From positions 496,001 to 560,000 of the forward strand of contig BDSL01000014.1 of assembly GCA_003116995.1 (NCBI GenBank): 64,000 nt of DNA. Direction: 5' to 3'. Position numbers and translations under genes: made by a program. Within the stretch, counting starts at the first letter, position 1; each line of letters starts with the position of its first letter. The notes below the pieces were generated by a model that saw only the letters and a program-made list of their open reading frames with translations, ran no database searches and was not told the DNA's origin. The DNA is from Yamagishiella unicocca (Eukaryota; Chlorophyta; Chlorophyceae; Chlamydomonadales; Volvocaceae). This document shows positions 42,101 through 54,756 of the stretch, piece after piece.

Positions 42101-42412
42101 CCGACATTCGGCAGTTCGACCAGCGGGGAGCGGAAGGCGAGCATGCAACCCCGACCCGTCCGTCCCACACTGCACAGACACGTGGCGTCCTCGGACAGAT
42201 CAACCAAAACTGCTGAAGTAAATACACTATATATTACTGTTCTCGTTGATGCTGCCTTTGTGGGGTCGTTGTAATCAGACAGAGCGTGCGTACCGGTATG
42301 TCCAGGTCCAAATATCATCCCACAATGAGCTAGCTGCCTGTGCGTCACGACCGCTCGTCTGCGCGGACGCGCGTGTGCGTATGCGTGTGTGCGTGTGTGC
42401 ATCGCGCATATA
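39187..42412. other. Gene-poor region between Myb and TTLL genes
   Basis: The left edge should hold the Myb gene promoter and 5' UTR; the right edge holds the TTLL 3' UTR (a GT-rich run at 42366-42402). A degenerate tandem repeat containing TGGCCTGGGTTTCTTGGCTA occurs about four times at 40790-40900. At 41116-41946 both strands are open for more than 220 codons, which reflects GC-rich composition. Neither product has a recognisable domain or splice context, so I call no gene. Part of a former mobile element is possible. Confidence 0.35.
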
Positions 42413-45400
42413 TCACTGCTGCGCCACCTTCCTGCCCTTGACCGTCAGCCCCTTGCGGTTCAGCGCCGCCAGCGCTGCGCTACGCAGCTGAGAGTCCAGG
42501 TCCAGACCCGTGGCATTGATCTGCAGCCCCTCGATGCCGCCCTGCAGCGCCCCCACGCCCCCGCCGCCGCCCCCGCGCCCCATCATGCTGCCCGCTACGC
42601 TCAGCCCCACGTGCGCCCCCGCGCCAGCCCCGGGCAGCGACGGCGACAGGTTCGCGTTCAGCCGCCCCACAGCCGCGCCTCCACTCCCGACCTTCCCCAA
42701 CGTGCCGCCTGCCCCGCCGCTACTGACAACCCCGCCGCCGCTACTGACAACCCCACCTCCACTGCTAATCCCACCTCCGCCGCCTCTCCCTGAGCTGGGG
42801 GCCCCTGTGCCCCGCAGCCCGGGGCCACCTCCCGGTGGTGGGTACACGGGCGGCCTCGCCGTCAGCGAGCCTGGGCTCGAGCCGCCGCCGCCAGTCGGTC
42901 CAGCGCCCCCGCCGCCTCCTGTGGAAGAGGTACCCGTCACCACCACCGCGGGCACGTAGCCGCCAGTGCCGGTGAAGGAACGCTGCCGGGCGCCGGCCTG
43001 TGCGGCAGCCGTGGTGGTGGTGGATGCAGCCGACCAATGCCGGTTGTTATTGTTGGAGGTGGTGGTGGTGGTGCTGCTGCTGCTGCCGCCGTTGTAGCGC
43101 TCGGGGGTGAAGGCGGTGTTGGCGTCGGGGACAGCCAAGGTCTGGTACATGAAGGGCGAGCCGTCCTCCTCCCCGGAGTCGTCCTCGCTGCGTCGGCGCG
43201 GGGCAACGTGCGGCGCGCTGGCCAGCTGCTGCAGCGGCGGCGGCTGGAGCAGGGGCCCAGAGGTTGCTGGACCCGGCATCACCTGCACGTTGCAGCGGGG
43301 TGTCAGGGCGGGGTACGCAGGCACACCGGTGGACCGCGACTGCTTGTACGCCCGCCCAGCCGCCGCGGCGGCGGTGCCAGGGTCCCAGGGGCCCACCGCC
43401 GAACCGGCGGCGGCGCCGCCGCTGCCGCTCGACGCCGTCATGGTGGCGGCGGCGCCGGAAGGCGCCGGGAAGGCCCTGGGCGACGGCGGCGTCATGCCAC
43501 TGCCGGAACCGTTCATCAGCTTGGGGCTACCGCCCGACCCGCCGCAGCTGGCGCCCGTCGCCAGCGGCTGCTGCCCCTGCTGAATCAGCGTGTACGTCAG
43601 CCCCATTCCGTAACACTCCGCCCCGCCGTACCGCCCGCTACCCGTCCTGCTGATGCTGGGGCTGCCGGGGCCGCCGCCGCCCCCCGAGGGGCTCAGCCCC
43701 GACAAGGCAGCCGTGGCCGCGCCGGACGGTAGAGCTCCTAGGGGCGAAGGGGACCTCGGGGCGCTCGCAGCCGACGTGGGGCGCAGCCGGTTGCCAGCGC
43801 TCTCCGGCCGCGGCCTCCCACCAAAGTACTGCATGACGGTGTTAGGGTCCTGGCCGGCCGCCGCCGCGGCGGCGGCCATAGTCGCGTCCCACGTCGCGGC
43901 CGCCGCCACGGCACCGCCGCCCAAGGCGACGGCGAAGGACTGACGTCGGGAGGGTCCCGTGGAGGTGCCGCCGCTGCCGCCGCTGCCGCCGCCCGCTACG
44001 GCGGCTGCGCCGCCGCTGCCTGGCTGGAGCTTGTCCCGTAAGCTGGAGGGGCCGGGAGAGGCGGAAGGTGGTCGGCTGCCGTTGACGAAGAGGCCGCGGG
44101 CTGTCCCGCCCCCCGGCCCCGGACCCGGCTGTTCCCTCTCCCACGAGCCGAGCTCCTGGTGGCTGGGGATGCCTGCGGCACAGCGGACGAGGCGGGGAGG
44201 TGCGGTATTGGGGGGTGTGCAGACGGGACAGAGGGGCGTACCCTAGCCTTAGCCTCGTGAAAGTGGTGGTCGCCGGTGCAGCCACCACGACAACGCGAGC
44301 CCGCTGCGCAGGCAGACCCCGACCCGACCCCCGACCCGGCCCCAGGCCAAGGCCCAGGCCCCGCTCACCTGAATAAACAGGGCCGGCAACCTCAAATGTG
44401 GTGCTGTGGGCGTGTCGCACGTGGTTGTGCGCGCTTCCCACGGAGACGGGTCTGGCGGGCTGCGACTGTGCATGCGCTGCGTTGGCTTGCTGGAGATCCT
44501 GGAGGTGTTGGAGGGCTGACGCGTGGCCGTAGCTGAAGCTGTGGCTGCCGCTGGCGCCGCCGACGCCGCCGACGCCGCGCCCCGCGGGGAAGCTGGAAGC
44601 CCCTCCCGGGGCGAACGTTGAGGGTGACGCCGTGCGGCCGCCGGCTGCGGTTGCTGCTGCGCGCCCGGCGGCGGACGGCTCTCCCCACTCCAGCCCCTCG
44701 CCGCCAGCCCCGGTGCCGGCGCTGGCGCGAGAGGTGGCCGAGGAGGGCCGCCTTGGGGTTCCAAGAAAGGGGTGCAGGGGCAAAGCCCCTTGTTGTTGTA
44801 GTTGTATTTGTAGCTGTTGCTGCTGCGCCATGTTGGATTGGGCGTGCTGGGCCATGGGGCTGCTGCGCCCACTGTTCGCAGCGGATGACCCTGGCCGCTG
44901 CCCCGAGGAGGCACTGGCCGCCGCACGCGCCAGCGGTCCGGAGTAGATCCGGATCGGGGGCTGCTGCTGCAAATGGCCGGGCCCCCCCATCATCATCATC
45001 TCGCCGCCCCCACCGCTGCCGGTGCTCAGCGCCGACACCGGCCGGCTGCTGCTGGCGCTGGCGGCGCCGTCGCTGCGCTCGCCGTACACCTCGGACATAC
45101 GCTGCCCGCCGCCGGCGTTGCCGTACAAGTACGCGTGCTGGTAGTAGTACTGTTGGTATACGGCCGGGTCGTACTGGTACGGCCCGGACGGCATGGGTAC
45201 ATAGTACATGACGTTGCCCGCCTGCTGCTGCTGCTGCTGCCCGGAGGAGAGGTACGGCTGGGGCGGGTTGAGGTAGGCGGGCAGCAGCTGCCCGCCCTGG
45301 GCCTGCTGCTGCTGCAGCAACTTGATCTTGCGCCGCTCCACAGCCATCTGTGCCAGCTTGTCGCGGTGCGCCTTGGCCTTCAGCCGCTCAGCCTTCTGCG

Positions 45401-48400
45401 CATCCGTCTCCGCATCCTCCTGCGGACGGGGGCGGGGTTCGAGGAAGACCCGTGGATGCCCGAAAAAACGGGAGGGCGCGGGGGGGGGGTGGCGAGGGAG
45501 TGGAGGTCAGAGGTCAATACACAGGTGGACACGGGCACCGTAGGGGGTATGGACACCATGCATGTCTGCGGGAGCAGGCAGATAGCAACACTGGCGGCAC
45601 TCGCACACCGCGCCCACGCACTCGGAGGTTCCTGCTCGGGGCGATGACCGCGCGACCTCCACTGGTGGCACCAGCGGCCCCCTTCCCCTGCGTCTCGGCG
45701 CCCACCTTGCGCTTCTTCTCGTCCATCGCGTTGGGCCGCGTGGAGCGGGCCTGGAAGGAGGCCTGGTAGATCTCGCTGGAGCCCTGCGGCGGCAGCACAT
45801 GGCAGGGCGGGGTACACGCAGGCAGGAGCGTGAAGTGAGGGTGGCGTGAGGGTGCAGTGCGGGTGCTGGGTGAAGTGAGGGTGGCGTGGGGGCGGCGTGG
45901 GGGTGGCGTGAGGGTGGCGTGATGGTGGCGTGAGGGTGGAGTGAGAGTGCAAATAGGGGCGATGTCGCAGATGCCAACCTAAGACCAATCAAGGCGCCCC
46001 GGGTCTTCCTTTCTGCACAACTCCGGTCCCCTGCCACTCCAAAGTCGCCCCCCTACCTGCCCACCCAGCTGGCAAAACGTGCGCACCCGATCCGTCCAGC
46101 CCATGCTGCCTGTCCGGACCCTGTCCCTGTCCCCCAACCCCGACCAATCACCGGCCACCGGTCATGAGGCCCTCCAACCCCCTCCCACCCCCCTGCCCCG
46201 CACCGCTCCCAGCACACAGGCACCAACCAACCTTCAGCAGCTCCTCGTACAACGCCTGCTTCGTCGCGTCTGGCGACGGGAAGATGCGCGTGAAGTTGCC
46301 CATGTGCTTGGACTCGTAGCGCTCCCGGGCGGCGAGCACCTTGGCCCTGTGGCGCGTGGGGGCACGGCAGGGCAGGCAGTGGGGTTCGAGGGAAACCCGT
46401 GGGGTGGGGACGTTGGAACAGGTACCCGCCAGCCCGGGCCGGGCACGGCGGCGCAGAGCGCAACCCCAGCACCCGCCAGCAACGTACAAGGCAACTGTAA
46501 CAGCAAATGCAACAGCAATTGCAACAGCAGTTGCAACAGCAGCTACAGGAGCGCAAGGCGCAGACACATCCATGGCGATGCTTTGGATACCACCACCCCG
46601 GACGGTCCCAGGTCCACCGACGGACCGTCTACCGGGATGTTCAATCGCTTCCCAGTAGCCCCCATCGCTGCGGTCGCCACCACCACCACCACCACTACCG
46701 CTGTTGCTGTGTGTCCGCTCCCCTGATCGCCAGCCGCCCTCCATTACACACCTCCATGCCTCGTACTCCTCCGGCGTCCTCGGCTTCGCAAAGCCAGTGG
46801 CACTGGCCGTGGCGCCGCCGCCAGCGCCACCCTCCTCTCCGTCGCCCTTGCCCTCAACCTGCCCCGAAGTACTGCCGCTGCCGCTGGTGGCTGCGGCGGC
46901 TCCACCCATGGGCCCGCCCTGTCGGGCCTGCTGCGCCTTCTTGACGTGCATGGGTTCTAGCAGGCGGCTGGTGGCTGCGCGCTTCTCCGCCTTCTTCGTC
47001 TTGGCGATTATCTTGGGGTCCACCCGCACCTGACCGCCACGGGGTGCACACGCGGTGGGACACGACACGGGGTGCACACGCGGTGGAACACGACACGGGG
47101 TGCACACGCGGTGGGACACGACACGGGGTGCACACGCAGTGGGACACGACACGCTTCCACAGCTAGCTGGCCGCCTACCTCAACCCACCCAGGGCACAGC
47201 CGCGGCAATATGGGAGAATACAGTTCAGAAATGTCGTCCTCCTTCCGCGGGCCCCTCCCCCCCTCTCTTACGCCCTCTCTTCCTCCCTCCCTCCCTCACT
47301 TCCTCCCTCTCTTCCTCCCTCTCTTCTTCCTCCCTCTCTTCCTCCCTCTCTTCTTCCTCCCTCTCTTCCTCCCTCTCTTCCTCCCTCTCTTCCTCCCCCT
47401 TCTCCTCCCTCTTCTCCTCCCTCTCTTCCTTGGGTCCTTCCACTCCTCGGTCCTTCCAATTCTCGGTCAGGGCCTCCTACACCCCGGAAGCTTCAGGACG
47501 GCTCGGCTTGCCCGACTGGGGCGCCCGCCCACCCCTGTGTAAATTTGTAACACACCCCTTGCATGCAACCATGCGTGCGAGTTTGTCCCGCTCGCCGCCC
47601 AGCTGCACCCACCAGCTCAATCGTCTGCGTGATGAGCTCCTCCTTGATGGCGAGGTCCAGTGGCGAGTCGATGTTGAAGGAGGGCGAGTGGTTGACCTCG
47701 ATCAGCCAGGGCCGCAGCTGGTCGTCCAGCATGACGTCATAGCCCAGGATCTCGAAGCAGCTGCGGTACGAGAGGCGCGGCCAGGCCCCGAGCGGAGTAG
47801 GGGGCGGGCAGGCGCGAGCGAGGCGTCAGCGCGGGAGAGGCCCTTGCCAGACGGCTGGGGGGTGGCATAAAAACCATTCACACGACAGGGACGGCTGGGG
47901 GGAAGGAGAATTCAACGGGGAATGGAGCGGAGCATTGAGCTGCACACCGTTTCGGCACCGCCCCCCCACTGTGCTACCGGTGTGCGTGGGGGGGGCCGGT
48001 GCGAGGGGGTTCGTCTACGGGCGGGAGGCCCGGTGTGTGGGCTCCGGAGCCGCACCTGAATCCGTCGTTATCCGGCGGCAGCACCGAGCGGTAGTTGTTG
48101 CGCAGCAGGGGCTGCACGCTACACAGCGACTTGATGATCAGGTCGGCGATGTCTGCCCACACCTTGTCGTAGTCGTGGCCTGCGAGGGGGATGCGGGGCT
48201 CAGCCAGGGGCTCAGCCAGCGGTTTCGGAGCCGATCCGATGGAGCTGAATTAGAGCAATTCGGCAGCAGAACGCTTGCTGGAGCACACCTTGTGCCTTTC
48301 CTCACCCGATACTAACAGGCAACAACAAATCACCCCGACGGCACCGACTGCCCCACACGCCCTCGCCCACACGTCGCCTCGTTCCCCATTCGCGCCCACC

Positions 48401-51400
48401 CGCTTGTGCCGCGCGAGGGCCCCAAACGCCCGGTCGCCCACAGCCGGCCCCGCACCCGACCCCGACCCCCTCCGACCCCAGCCCCTACCCTGACCCGCCA
48501 CGTCAGCACGAGGGGAAACCGAGCCAGCACCCACCCAGTGACGTCATGTACTGCCGCAGCTGCGCCAGACACCACTTGCTGGCGTCCTCGCCGCTGTCCG
48601 CGTTGGCGGCCCCCGCGGCCACGAACGCCTCGTTCTTCTTGTTGACGGCGTAGTTGGTCAGGTGCATGTACGACACGTCCAGGTTGGCGGCCTTGGGCGG
48701 AGAGTACTTTTCAGTGCAGATCCTGAGGGGCGGGGGAGGCGGCGAGCGGGGGGGGGGGGGGGCGGGGCCGGAGGAGGCGGCGGGGGCGAGGGGCGTGACA
48801 GGGCGGGGGCGAGGGCGGGGGCGTGACAGGGTGGGGACGCTGCGGAGTCCTGCCGCTCAAGGTACAGCGGGTGCCACTGCTGCGAGGGATCTGACAGGGA
48901 TGGTGGACTGTCTACTCGCAGTGGGCGTTTGGGCCCTCATAGCCCAGCCGCCACCCGGAGTACCCAGGGTGGGTACATCCCGGACCCCTGTCCCCCTCCT
49001 CCCCCGACCCCCGTGTCCCCCGCGCGGCCGCACCGTGCCAGGCCCTCGTGGAACAGAAACACGCGCATGGGGTCGCAGCTGAGGACGAGCGCGTAGATGC
49101 GCAGGTCGAACTTGTATCCGTGTATGAGCAGCGGTGAGGTCAGGTAGTGCTGCGCCACCACGTTGGGGGTGGCCATCTCGTTCAACACGCGCGTCACCAC
49201 CTGCTGCGTGCGGCGGGGCGGCAGCGGCAGTGTCAGCCGGGAGCCCCGGGTTTCCAGGGTTACGAAAAACGACAACTCAAACGACCTGCGCTACTATCAG
49301 CAGCGTATACCAGCAGCAACAAGACGCACGGCATCAGAGGAAAGGTGCCGGGCGGAATGCCCACACCGCCTGGCCTCGCCTCCTCAAATTTGCCCCCTCG
49401 CCTCCTCAAATTCGCCCCCTCGCCCCCCAGTAAGACCGGCTGGCCCAACACGCAGCCCCGGGAGTGGAGCAGCCCGGAGGGACCAAGCCCGTCCCCGCCC
49501 AGGCCCCAGCCCCAACAGCCCGGGGTCCCGGGCCCTCACCTCATCCTTCCCGCCCTGCACCAGCCGGATACCGCGGCCCTGACAGCCGGCGTCCGGCTTG
49601 AGGATGTAGACCTGCTTCTTGCCGCGGGTGCGGATGTCCGCCAAGAACTCCTGCGGGAACGGGGGAGGCGGGGCAAGGGGGGCCGGCGCGGGGTGAGCAC
49701 TCGGAGCGGCGGAGTGGCGGCGGCGGCCGAAGACCAGGCCGGCAGTCCGCCCGGGATTCAGTCACTGGGAGCGCCACTACGGGCGGAAGCGCATCCGGTG
49801 TGCGGGCGGCGCGACGAACACGGCGTCACGGCCACGACGCGCACTGCGTTCCGTGGCGGAATGCTGTCCGCAGGACGTGAGCCTCCGTGTCCAAATCCAC
49901 TGTGGCGGAACTCCCTCCGCAGGACGTGACCCGCCGTATCCCAGATCCAATCCCAGCCCCCCCACCAGCCCCGGCCCCGGCGCCCCGCGCGCACCTCCTT
50001 GTCCCCCGGCAGTATGAAGGTCCTGGGGAAGAAGTCAAAGTGCTGAGGGAACTGCCGCGCCATTTTCATGAGGTTCCGAGCCATGGCCCGCTTGCGGCAG
50101 ATCTCCAACATGCCGCTGAAGTGGTTGATTTTCTACGGGAGGGGTTGGCGAGAAGGCCCCGTTACACGATCCGATTACCCGGGAGGAGGATATGTCGCCA
50201 TACATGTGCACGGTGGAGGGGAAAGGGGCTTGCACGCGCGCTCGGCGGAACATGGGTTGAGCTCGGGGGCCGCAATGCGGCCGAGCGCAAGAGGACCTGA
50301 AGCATCGGCGCGACTGTCACCGTCGCAGCGATCCCGCGATTTCGTCCATGACCCGGCTCGAATTCCAAAGGCCATCCCCCTTTCCCCCCATTTCTGCACC
50401 CTGGCAACGGCAACTGCGCCCGCTGACGGGGGCTCGAAGCACGTGCGACGCAGTGGCAGCTCCGGGTGGGCCGCTGGCTGCGGGCTGCCCCGGGACCTTT
50501 CACGGACTGGCGGCCCTCATCCTCCCTTCCGCGGCAACTACCAACCACCTCCTCGCCAGGCGCGGCTTTGGAGGTCGTGGGTAGGTTTGGCCCAGCGGAC
50601 GGGATCTAGAGGCGGTGGTGCTGGCGGGACGAGCCGACGTACTGCTGCTGGAGTCGCTAGCGGCCGTAGATAGGGCCATGGGTCCGGCGGGTTGCAAAGC
50701 GGCTGAGCTCCAGAAGTGCCCGACGCGGTGCAGGGAGATCGAGCCCTGCCACCACCCTCCGCCCGCCGGCCCTCATGCAGTGTTGGCCAGCTGGCGCGGC
50801 GCCCAGCCTGCCTACCCCATCGTCAAGCAGCCTGGCGAGAACAGGTCCCGTGGATTCGCCGCCGCTCCCTCTCGGACATGCCGTCGATTCATGGGTGCCA
50901 GCCCCCACTGCGCGTGGTGACGCCGCCAAGGTTACGCTGCTGCCGCTGGGGTCTGCTGCTGGTGTCCGCTGAATGTTGCTGCTGGCCAGATGGCATGCCA
51001 CAGGGTGCGGGTTCTCGAGCCCCAGCCACTCGCGACACGCCTTCGCCCAGCCGATCGCCCCCAGGCAGCCTCCTGACTTCAGGGGCCACTCCAAGGGCTG
51101 GCATGGGCGGCCTGGATAGCCGACCGGCGGTGCGGAGGAGGTGAGCGGCTCATGGACGGGGCAGCGCAGATCGGCGGCTGTAGTCACTGCCTGCCCGCCA
51201 GCCTTCACAGGCCCTCTTCGCCCGCCGCCGCCGCCCCACGGTCTGCATGCGGCGTACACCGCACGACGCAGGAGAGGTGGTGGCGGCAGCGGTGGCGGCG
51301 GTGGTGGCGGCAGCGGCTTTCACACGGTCTTCCCAGAGGCGAGATCATCTCTGTGTTCCGAGGGCAACTATGTCCGCGCCGAAGTCCGAGAGCAACGAAG

Positions 51401-53237
51401 TCCGAGCTCGCCGGGGCCCCCACAGCTGCCGGCGCGCCGTTTGCGTGGCCTACATTGCCGGAGGGATGCGGCCCCCGTGTCTGCGCCCTCCGCAACACCG
51501 AGTGGGCCGCGCCGCCAGCGGTTGCACAGCCGACGCGCGCTGCACGGCGCCTGCGCAAGCGACGGCGTTCACCCTGGCGGAAACCGCCGGAGGCGCAGAG
51601 CCAGCTGCGGTGCCCAGAGCTGCTTGGGGCGGCTGCTGCTGGCTGGTCTCGCAGCTAGGCGTGGAGCCACCAGTCTGCCGTGTGCTGCGCCCCGGCGGCG
51701 CTCCCAGAGCTGCGGGGGTAGCCGCCTGCGCGGCGTGCTGCGCGGCGTGCTGCGCCCAGGACGGACCCGGGACGCGGCGCCACGTGTTGTGTATGCTGGC
51801 CACCGCGACGCGCCAAGGGGCCTCTGGCCGGCCACTGCGGCGTCTATCCAGCCAGCCAGCAGCCCCGGGGTCGTTCGCAGCTCCTCCGCCGCGTGCTGCG
51901 CCGCTTCCAGCGTGTCTGTGAGGCGCTCCTTGGGAAGACCCCCTTGCCCCCACCATGGCAGTGACGACCCCTTCTCCATATTGGCCGTACTCACCGTATT
52001 CACCGGTTTTCCTGCACCCACCCAACCACCCAGGTGCCGACCCAACTCCCGCACCGACCCGAATGCCAGGCGTCAGCTGGCGACTGCGCACCTGAACCCG
52101 CGTCAGCTTCATGATCCGTTCGATGCCCACGGACGTGTCCGTCCAGTAGACCTGGCGGAGCGGGGTGAGCCAGCACGACGATGGAGGGTCAGGACAGGAG
52201 GCTCGCGAGTTGGGAGGTGTGTCGTACACGGTCATCGGCTGTGCGCCGGCGGCGCCATGTCGCAGAACCCATTCCTATCGCACCCTCGTATCCCCTTGTT
52301 CCTGCTTGATGAAAACACCTGCAATGTGGTACGCCATACCCGGGCTGTGGTCCGTCCCATTCTACAAACCCCACACTTATCCTTCCTTGCGCTGCCAGGT
52401 GCGGCTGGCGCTCCCGGGTGACGAACGCCTCACCTCCCAGTCATCTTCGTCTCCGACCTCCTTCCAGCCCAGTTTGCGCTGCACGATGCGCACTGAATGC
52501 CATGGCAGCGGGGGGGGCAACACACACACTGCACAGTTAGTCGGCTGCCTAGCGCGGGTCGTAAGGCGCGTTTGGATGCATCGCGCCTGGCAATGTCGCA
52601 GGCCGGGCCAGGCCAGGCATGGCCCCAGGCAACGACGAAGACCCCAAAACAGCCTGCCACACCCTTTCAGGGAGGGTTTACACCATGGGGGCGAACTGCA
52701 CGCGATAAACTCGCGTCGTGCGATCTAGTTGGAGTTGCGCTTCCGCTTTCCCTCGCGCCCCTCCCCCCCCGGTACTGCGTAATGCACCTTGTCCGCGTCA
52801 CGAGACTTGCACGTTGGGATGTTGGTGGTTGGATTGAAGGCCCCACTGAGGTCCAAAGCCCGTACAACCAAACATTGACCCAGGTTTCACTTACATACTT
52901 CATACTTGCAGGCGCTTAGGTTGATACGAATGGGCGCGAGTGGCTTCTTGCGCTTTCCCTTGATTTTCTTCTTACTGTGCAGGAAAAAGGCACACGCCCA
53001 GACGCCAATGCCAGCCAATAGTCACAGTTCCTTCCTATTATGCTCTATGTGTCGCATTGCACTGGCGACTGGGCTGCAGGAGTGGGGGGGGCTACAGCGG
53101 GCGTACCTATCGCTGTCCGGAGGCGGCTCCTGCGTAACCGGTAACGCTCGGAGGACAGGCTGTCCAGCATCCTCTCCCTCAAACTCCTCTCCTTCAATCT
53201 CCGCCTCTCCCTCACTGTACTCAGCCATATTGCTCAT
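42413..53237 (-). CDS. Tubulin tyrosine ligase-like protein (TTLL6/13-type polyglutamylase)
   Basis: Fifteen exons on the minus strand: 53237-53107, 52974-52895, 52492-52434, 52151-52092, 50132-49995, 49650-49540, 49200-49034, 48722-48535, 48179-48056, 47760-47613, 47029-46752, 46346-46232, 45783-45706, 45419-44369 and 44172-42413. All phases close, giving 1,495 residues. After an acidic N-terminus, the TTL ATP-grasp core (about 60-450) shows [47 protein letters not shown] (Lys174, nucleotide loop), [39 protein letters not shown] and [11 protein letters not shown] (Glu374 and Asn376, metal ligands). Segment order and wording match TTLL6/TTLL13 enzymes, which add glutamate chains to axonemal tubulin. 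Residues from ~500 on form a long Gly/Ser/Gln/Pro-rich tail with little order, perhaps for localisation. Polyglutamylase rather than ligase activity is inferred from similarity. Confidence 0.96.
47041..47152 (+). repeat. 28-bp tandem repeat, 4 copies, TTLL intron
   Basis: Four units beginning GGGGTGCACACGCGGTGGGA with few substitutions. They end 12 bases from the acceptor of the exon at 47029, so the array occupies the place where a branch point and pyrimidine tract normally lie. Confidence 0.92.
47265..47440 (+). repeat. Pyrimidine-rich CTTCCTCCCTCT tract, TTLL intron
   Basis: A polypyrimidine run of about 175 bases built of CCCTCTCTTCCT-like 12-mers on the plus strand, hence polypurine on the coding strand of TTLL. 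Mirror symmetry could allow triplex DNA. Confidence 0.85.
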
Positions 53238-53615
53238 GGAATGGCGATATCACCGTTGACGCGTGCCAAGAGGATTTAAACGACAAGCTTTTCTGTGCGT
53301 AATACCCATCCGTCGCAGCATTATTATTGCAACGCGGAACAGGCAGCCAGCTTGCACTAACTTCGATGTAACTCAACGTATGTAAGTGTCGATTTGTCGT
53401 CCCATTACCAACGTTGCAGTCTTTGCTAATACGGGGGATGATAGTTTCGAAGTGCGTTTCACTCGGCAAGCCACATCGATGCCGTACAACAGGGCCATTT
53501 TCGAGAGCTTCCCAGCTACGTATTTAAGTCACGTTGGTCAAATAAGAAGTGAGCTTTATATACTATTAAGCATTTCTTAGGGCTAAAAAGAAGTCCAACG
53601 CAGTAGGACAGCACC
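53238..53615. promoter_or_regulatory. Divergent intergenic region, TTLL / CHCHD2-like
   Basis: There are 378 bases between the two start codons, clearly AT-richer than the flanking exons. It must contain both promoters. No TATA box or named motif can be assigned with confidence; ATATACTATTAAG near 53557 is the most TATA-like stretch on the CHCHD2-like side. Confidence 0.5.
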
Positions 53616-54660
53616 ATGGCTCGCCAGCGGTCTGGTAAGCACTTGCACTATGTCGTGTCAAGGTTGTGACAGGCTTGGGTGCATTCTAGCGTGAAGGAAC
53701 GTGTATTGTGGAACTTGGTTTCTATTTTCACACGAATTGGTCTTGACACGATGGCTCCTGCCTTCTTTCTGTCCCCGTAGCCCCGGCTCCGGCTCGTTCT
53801 GCCTCTGCGGCAGCTTCCCGCCCCAGGCCGGCTGCGTCGTCGCCCCCTCCGCCGGCGCCCCCGTCGTCTTCGACCACCACTTCATCGTCTTCCGGAGGCT
53901 GGTTCAGCCGGCCTGCGGCACCAGCCGCTCCCCAGCATACTGCTCCTCCTCCTATGGCTTCGGCACGTAAGTGCTTTTAGCCTAGGCTAGGTAGAGTCTA
54001 GCGGCTTGCGCCAGGCCACCACTCTATCGGAGATCCTGCCTGCTGACGACTTTCCTTGTGTCCAACGCAGCTTCTGCTGCTCCTCCTGCTATGTCATCTG
54101 GTGGAGGCGGCATTATGTCGGGTCTGATGGGCACCGTCGTTCAGGGTAAGCTGAGCGGCGCCGCTTCATGATGGTTCTATGCAACGTGCAGACACGGGCT
54201 CCAGCATCTCGACATTTATGATTTCTCATCTTGCATACGTCTGCTATTGAATTGCGCTCGCCTATCCTTACATTGCATACTTCATGACCGGTACTTTCGA
54301 GGGGCGCGGAATCCATTTTGGAGGCATCTCTTTCCAAAGCATGGACCGTCTGGTCCAACCGAGGCGGTCCTGAAAAGTACGGCCGCTGCCTCGTTCCCTG
54401 CAGGTGCTGCGCTAGGCACGGGCAGTGCCATTGCCAGTCGTGCCATGGACGCCGTGATGGGGCCCCGCACTGTTGTGCACGAGCACCAGGGTGCTCCGGC
54501 GCCCGTTGCGCCTGCACCCATGGGCATGCCCCCTGCTGATGGGCCATGCACTGGCCAGGTGAAGGCCTTTGCCGAGTGTATGAGCAAGAACAGTGGCGAC
54601 ATGGGCGCGTGCCAGTGGTACTTTGACACCATGCAGCAGTGCAAGATGGGCAGTGCTTGA
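53616..54660 (+). CDS. CHCHD2/MIX17-type twin CX9C mitochondrial protein
   Basis: Four exons: 53616-53634, 53781-53966, 54071-54145 and 54404-54660. Phases close to 178 residues. The N-terminus (MARQRSAPAPARSASAAASR) is Arg/Ser/Ala-rich without acidic residues, like a mitochondrial presequence. The middle is Pro/Ser-rich. The conserved segment runs GLMGTVVQGAALGTGSAIAS, followed by RAMDAVMG. The C-terminal CHCH domain has C142-x9-C152 and C163-x9-C173 (CTGQVKAFAEC, CQWYFDTMQQC). The disulphide-linked helical hairpin is imported and oxidised by Mia40 in the intermembrane space. Relatives CHCHD2, CHCHD10 and yeast Mix17 affect cristae structure and respiratory function. Family assignment is firm; the exact role is not. 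Confidence 0.95.
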
Positions 54661-54751
54661 GTGGCAGCGCCGGTGCTAGGTGGCGTGGTTATCATTTGAT
54701 GCTGGATGTATGCCTAGTGCAGTGAGTTGGAGCAGCCGTGCGCTGTTTTTT

Positions 54752-54756
54752 TGTAA
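54752..54756 (+). promoter_or_regulatory. TGTAA polyadenylation signal of the CHCHD2-like gene
   Basis: TGTAA preceded by a T-run, 92 bases after the stop codon. TGTAA is the standard nuclear poly(A) signal in Chlamydomonas and Volvox and supports the organism assignment. Confidence 0.8.

Noticed and set aside
42510..45647. Plus-strand frames of up to 231 codons
   Set aside because: Antisense of the low-complexity TTLL tail exons, whose phases close on the minus strand.
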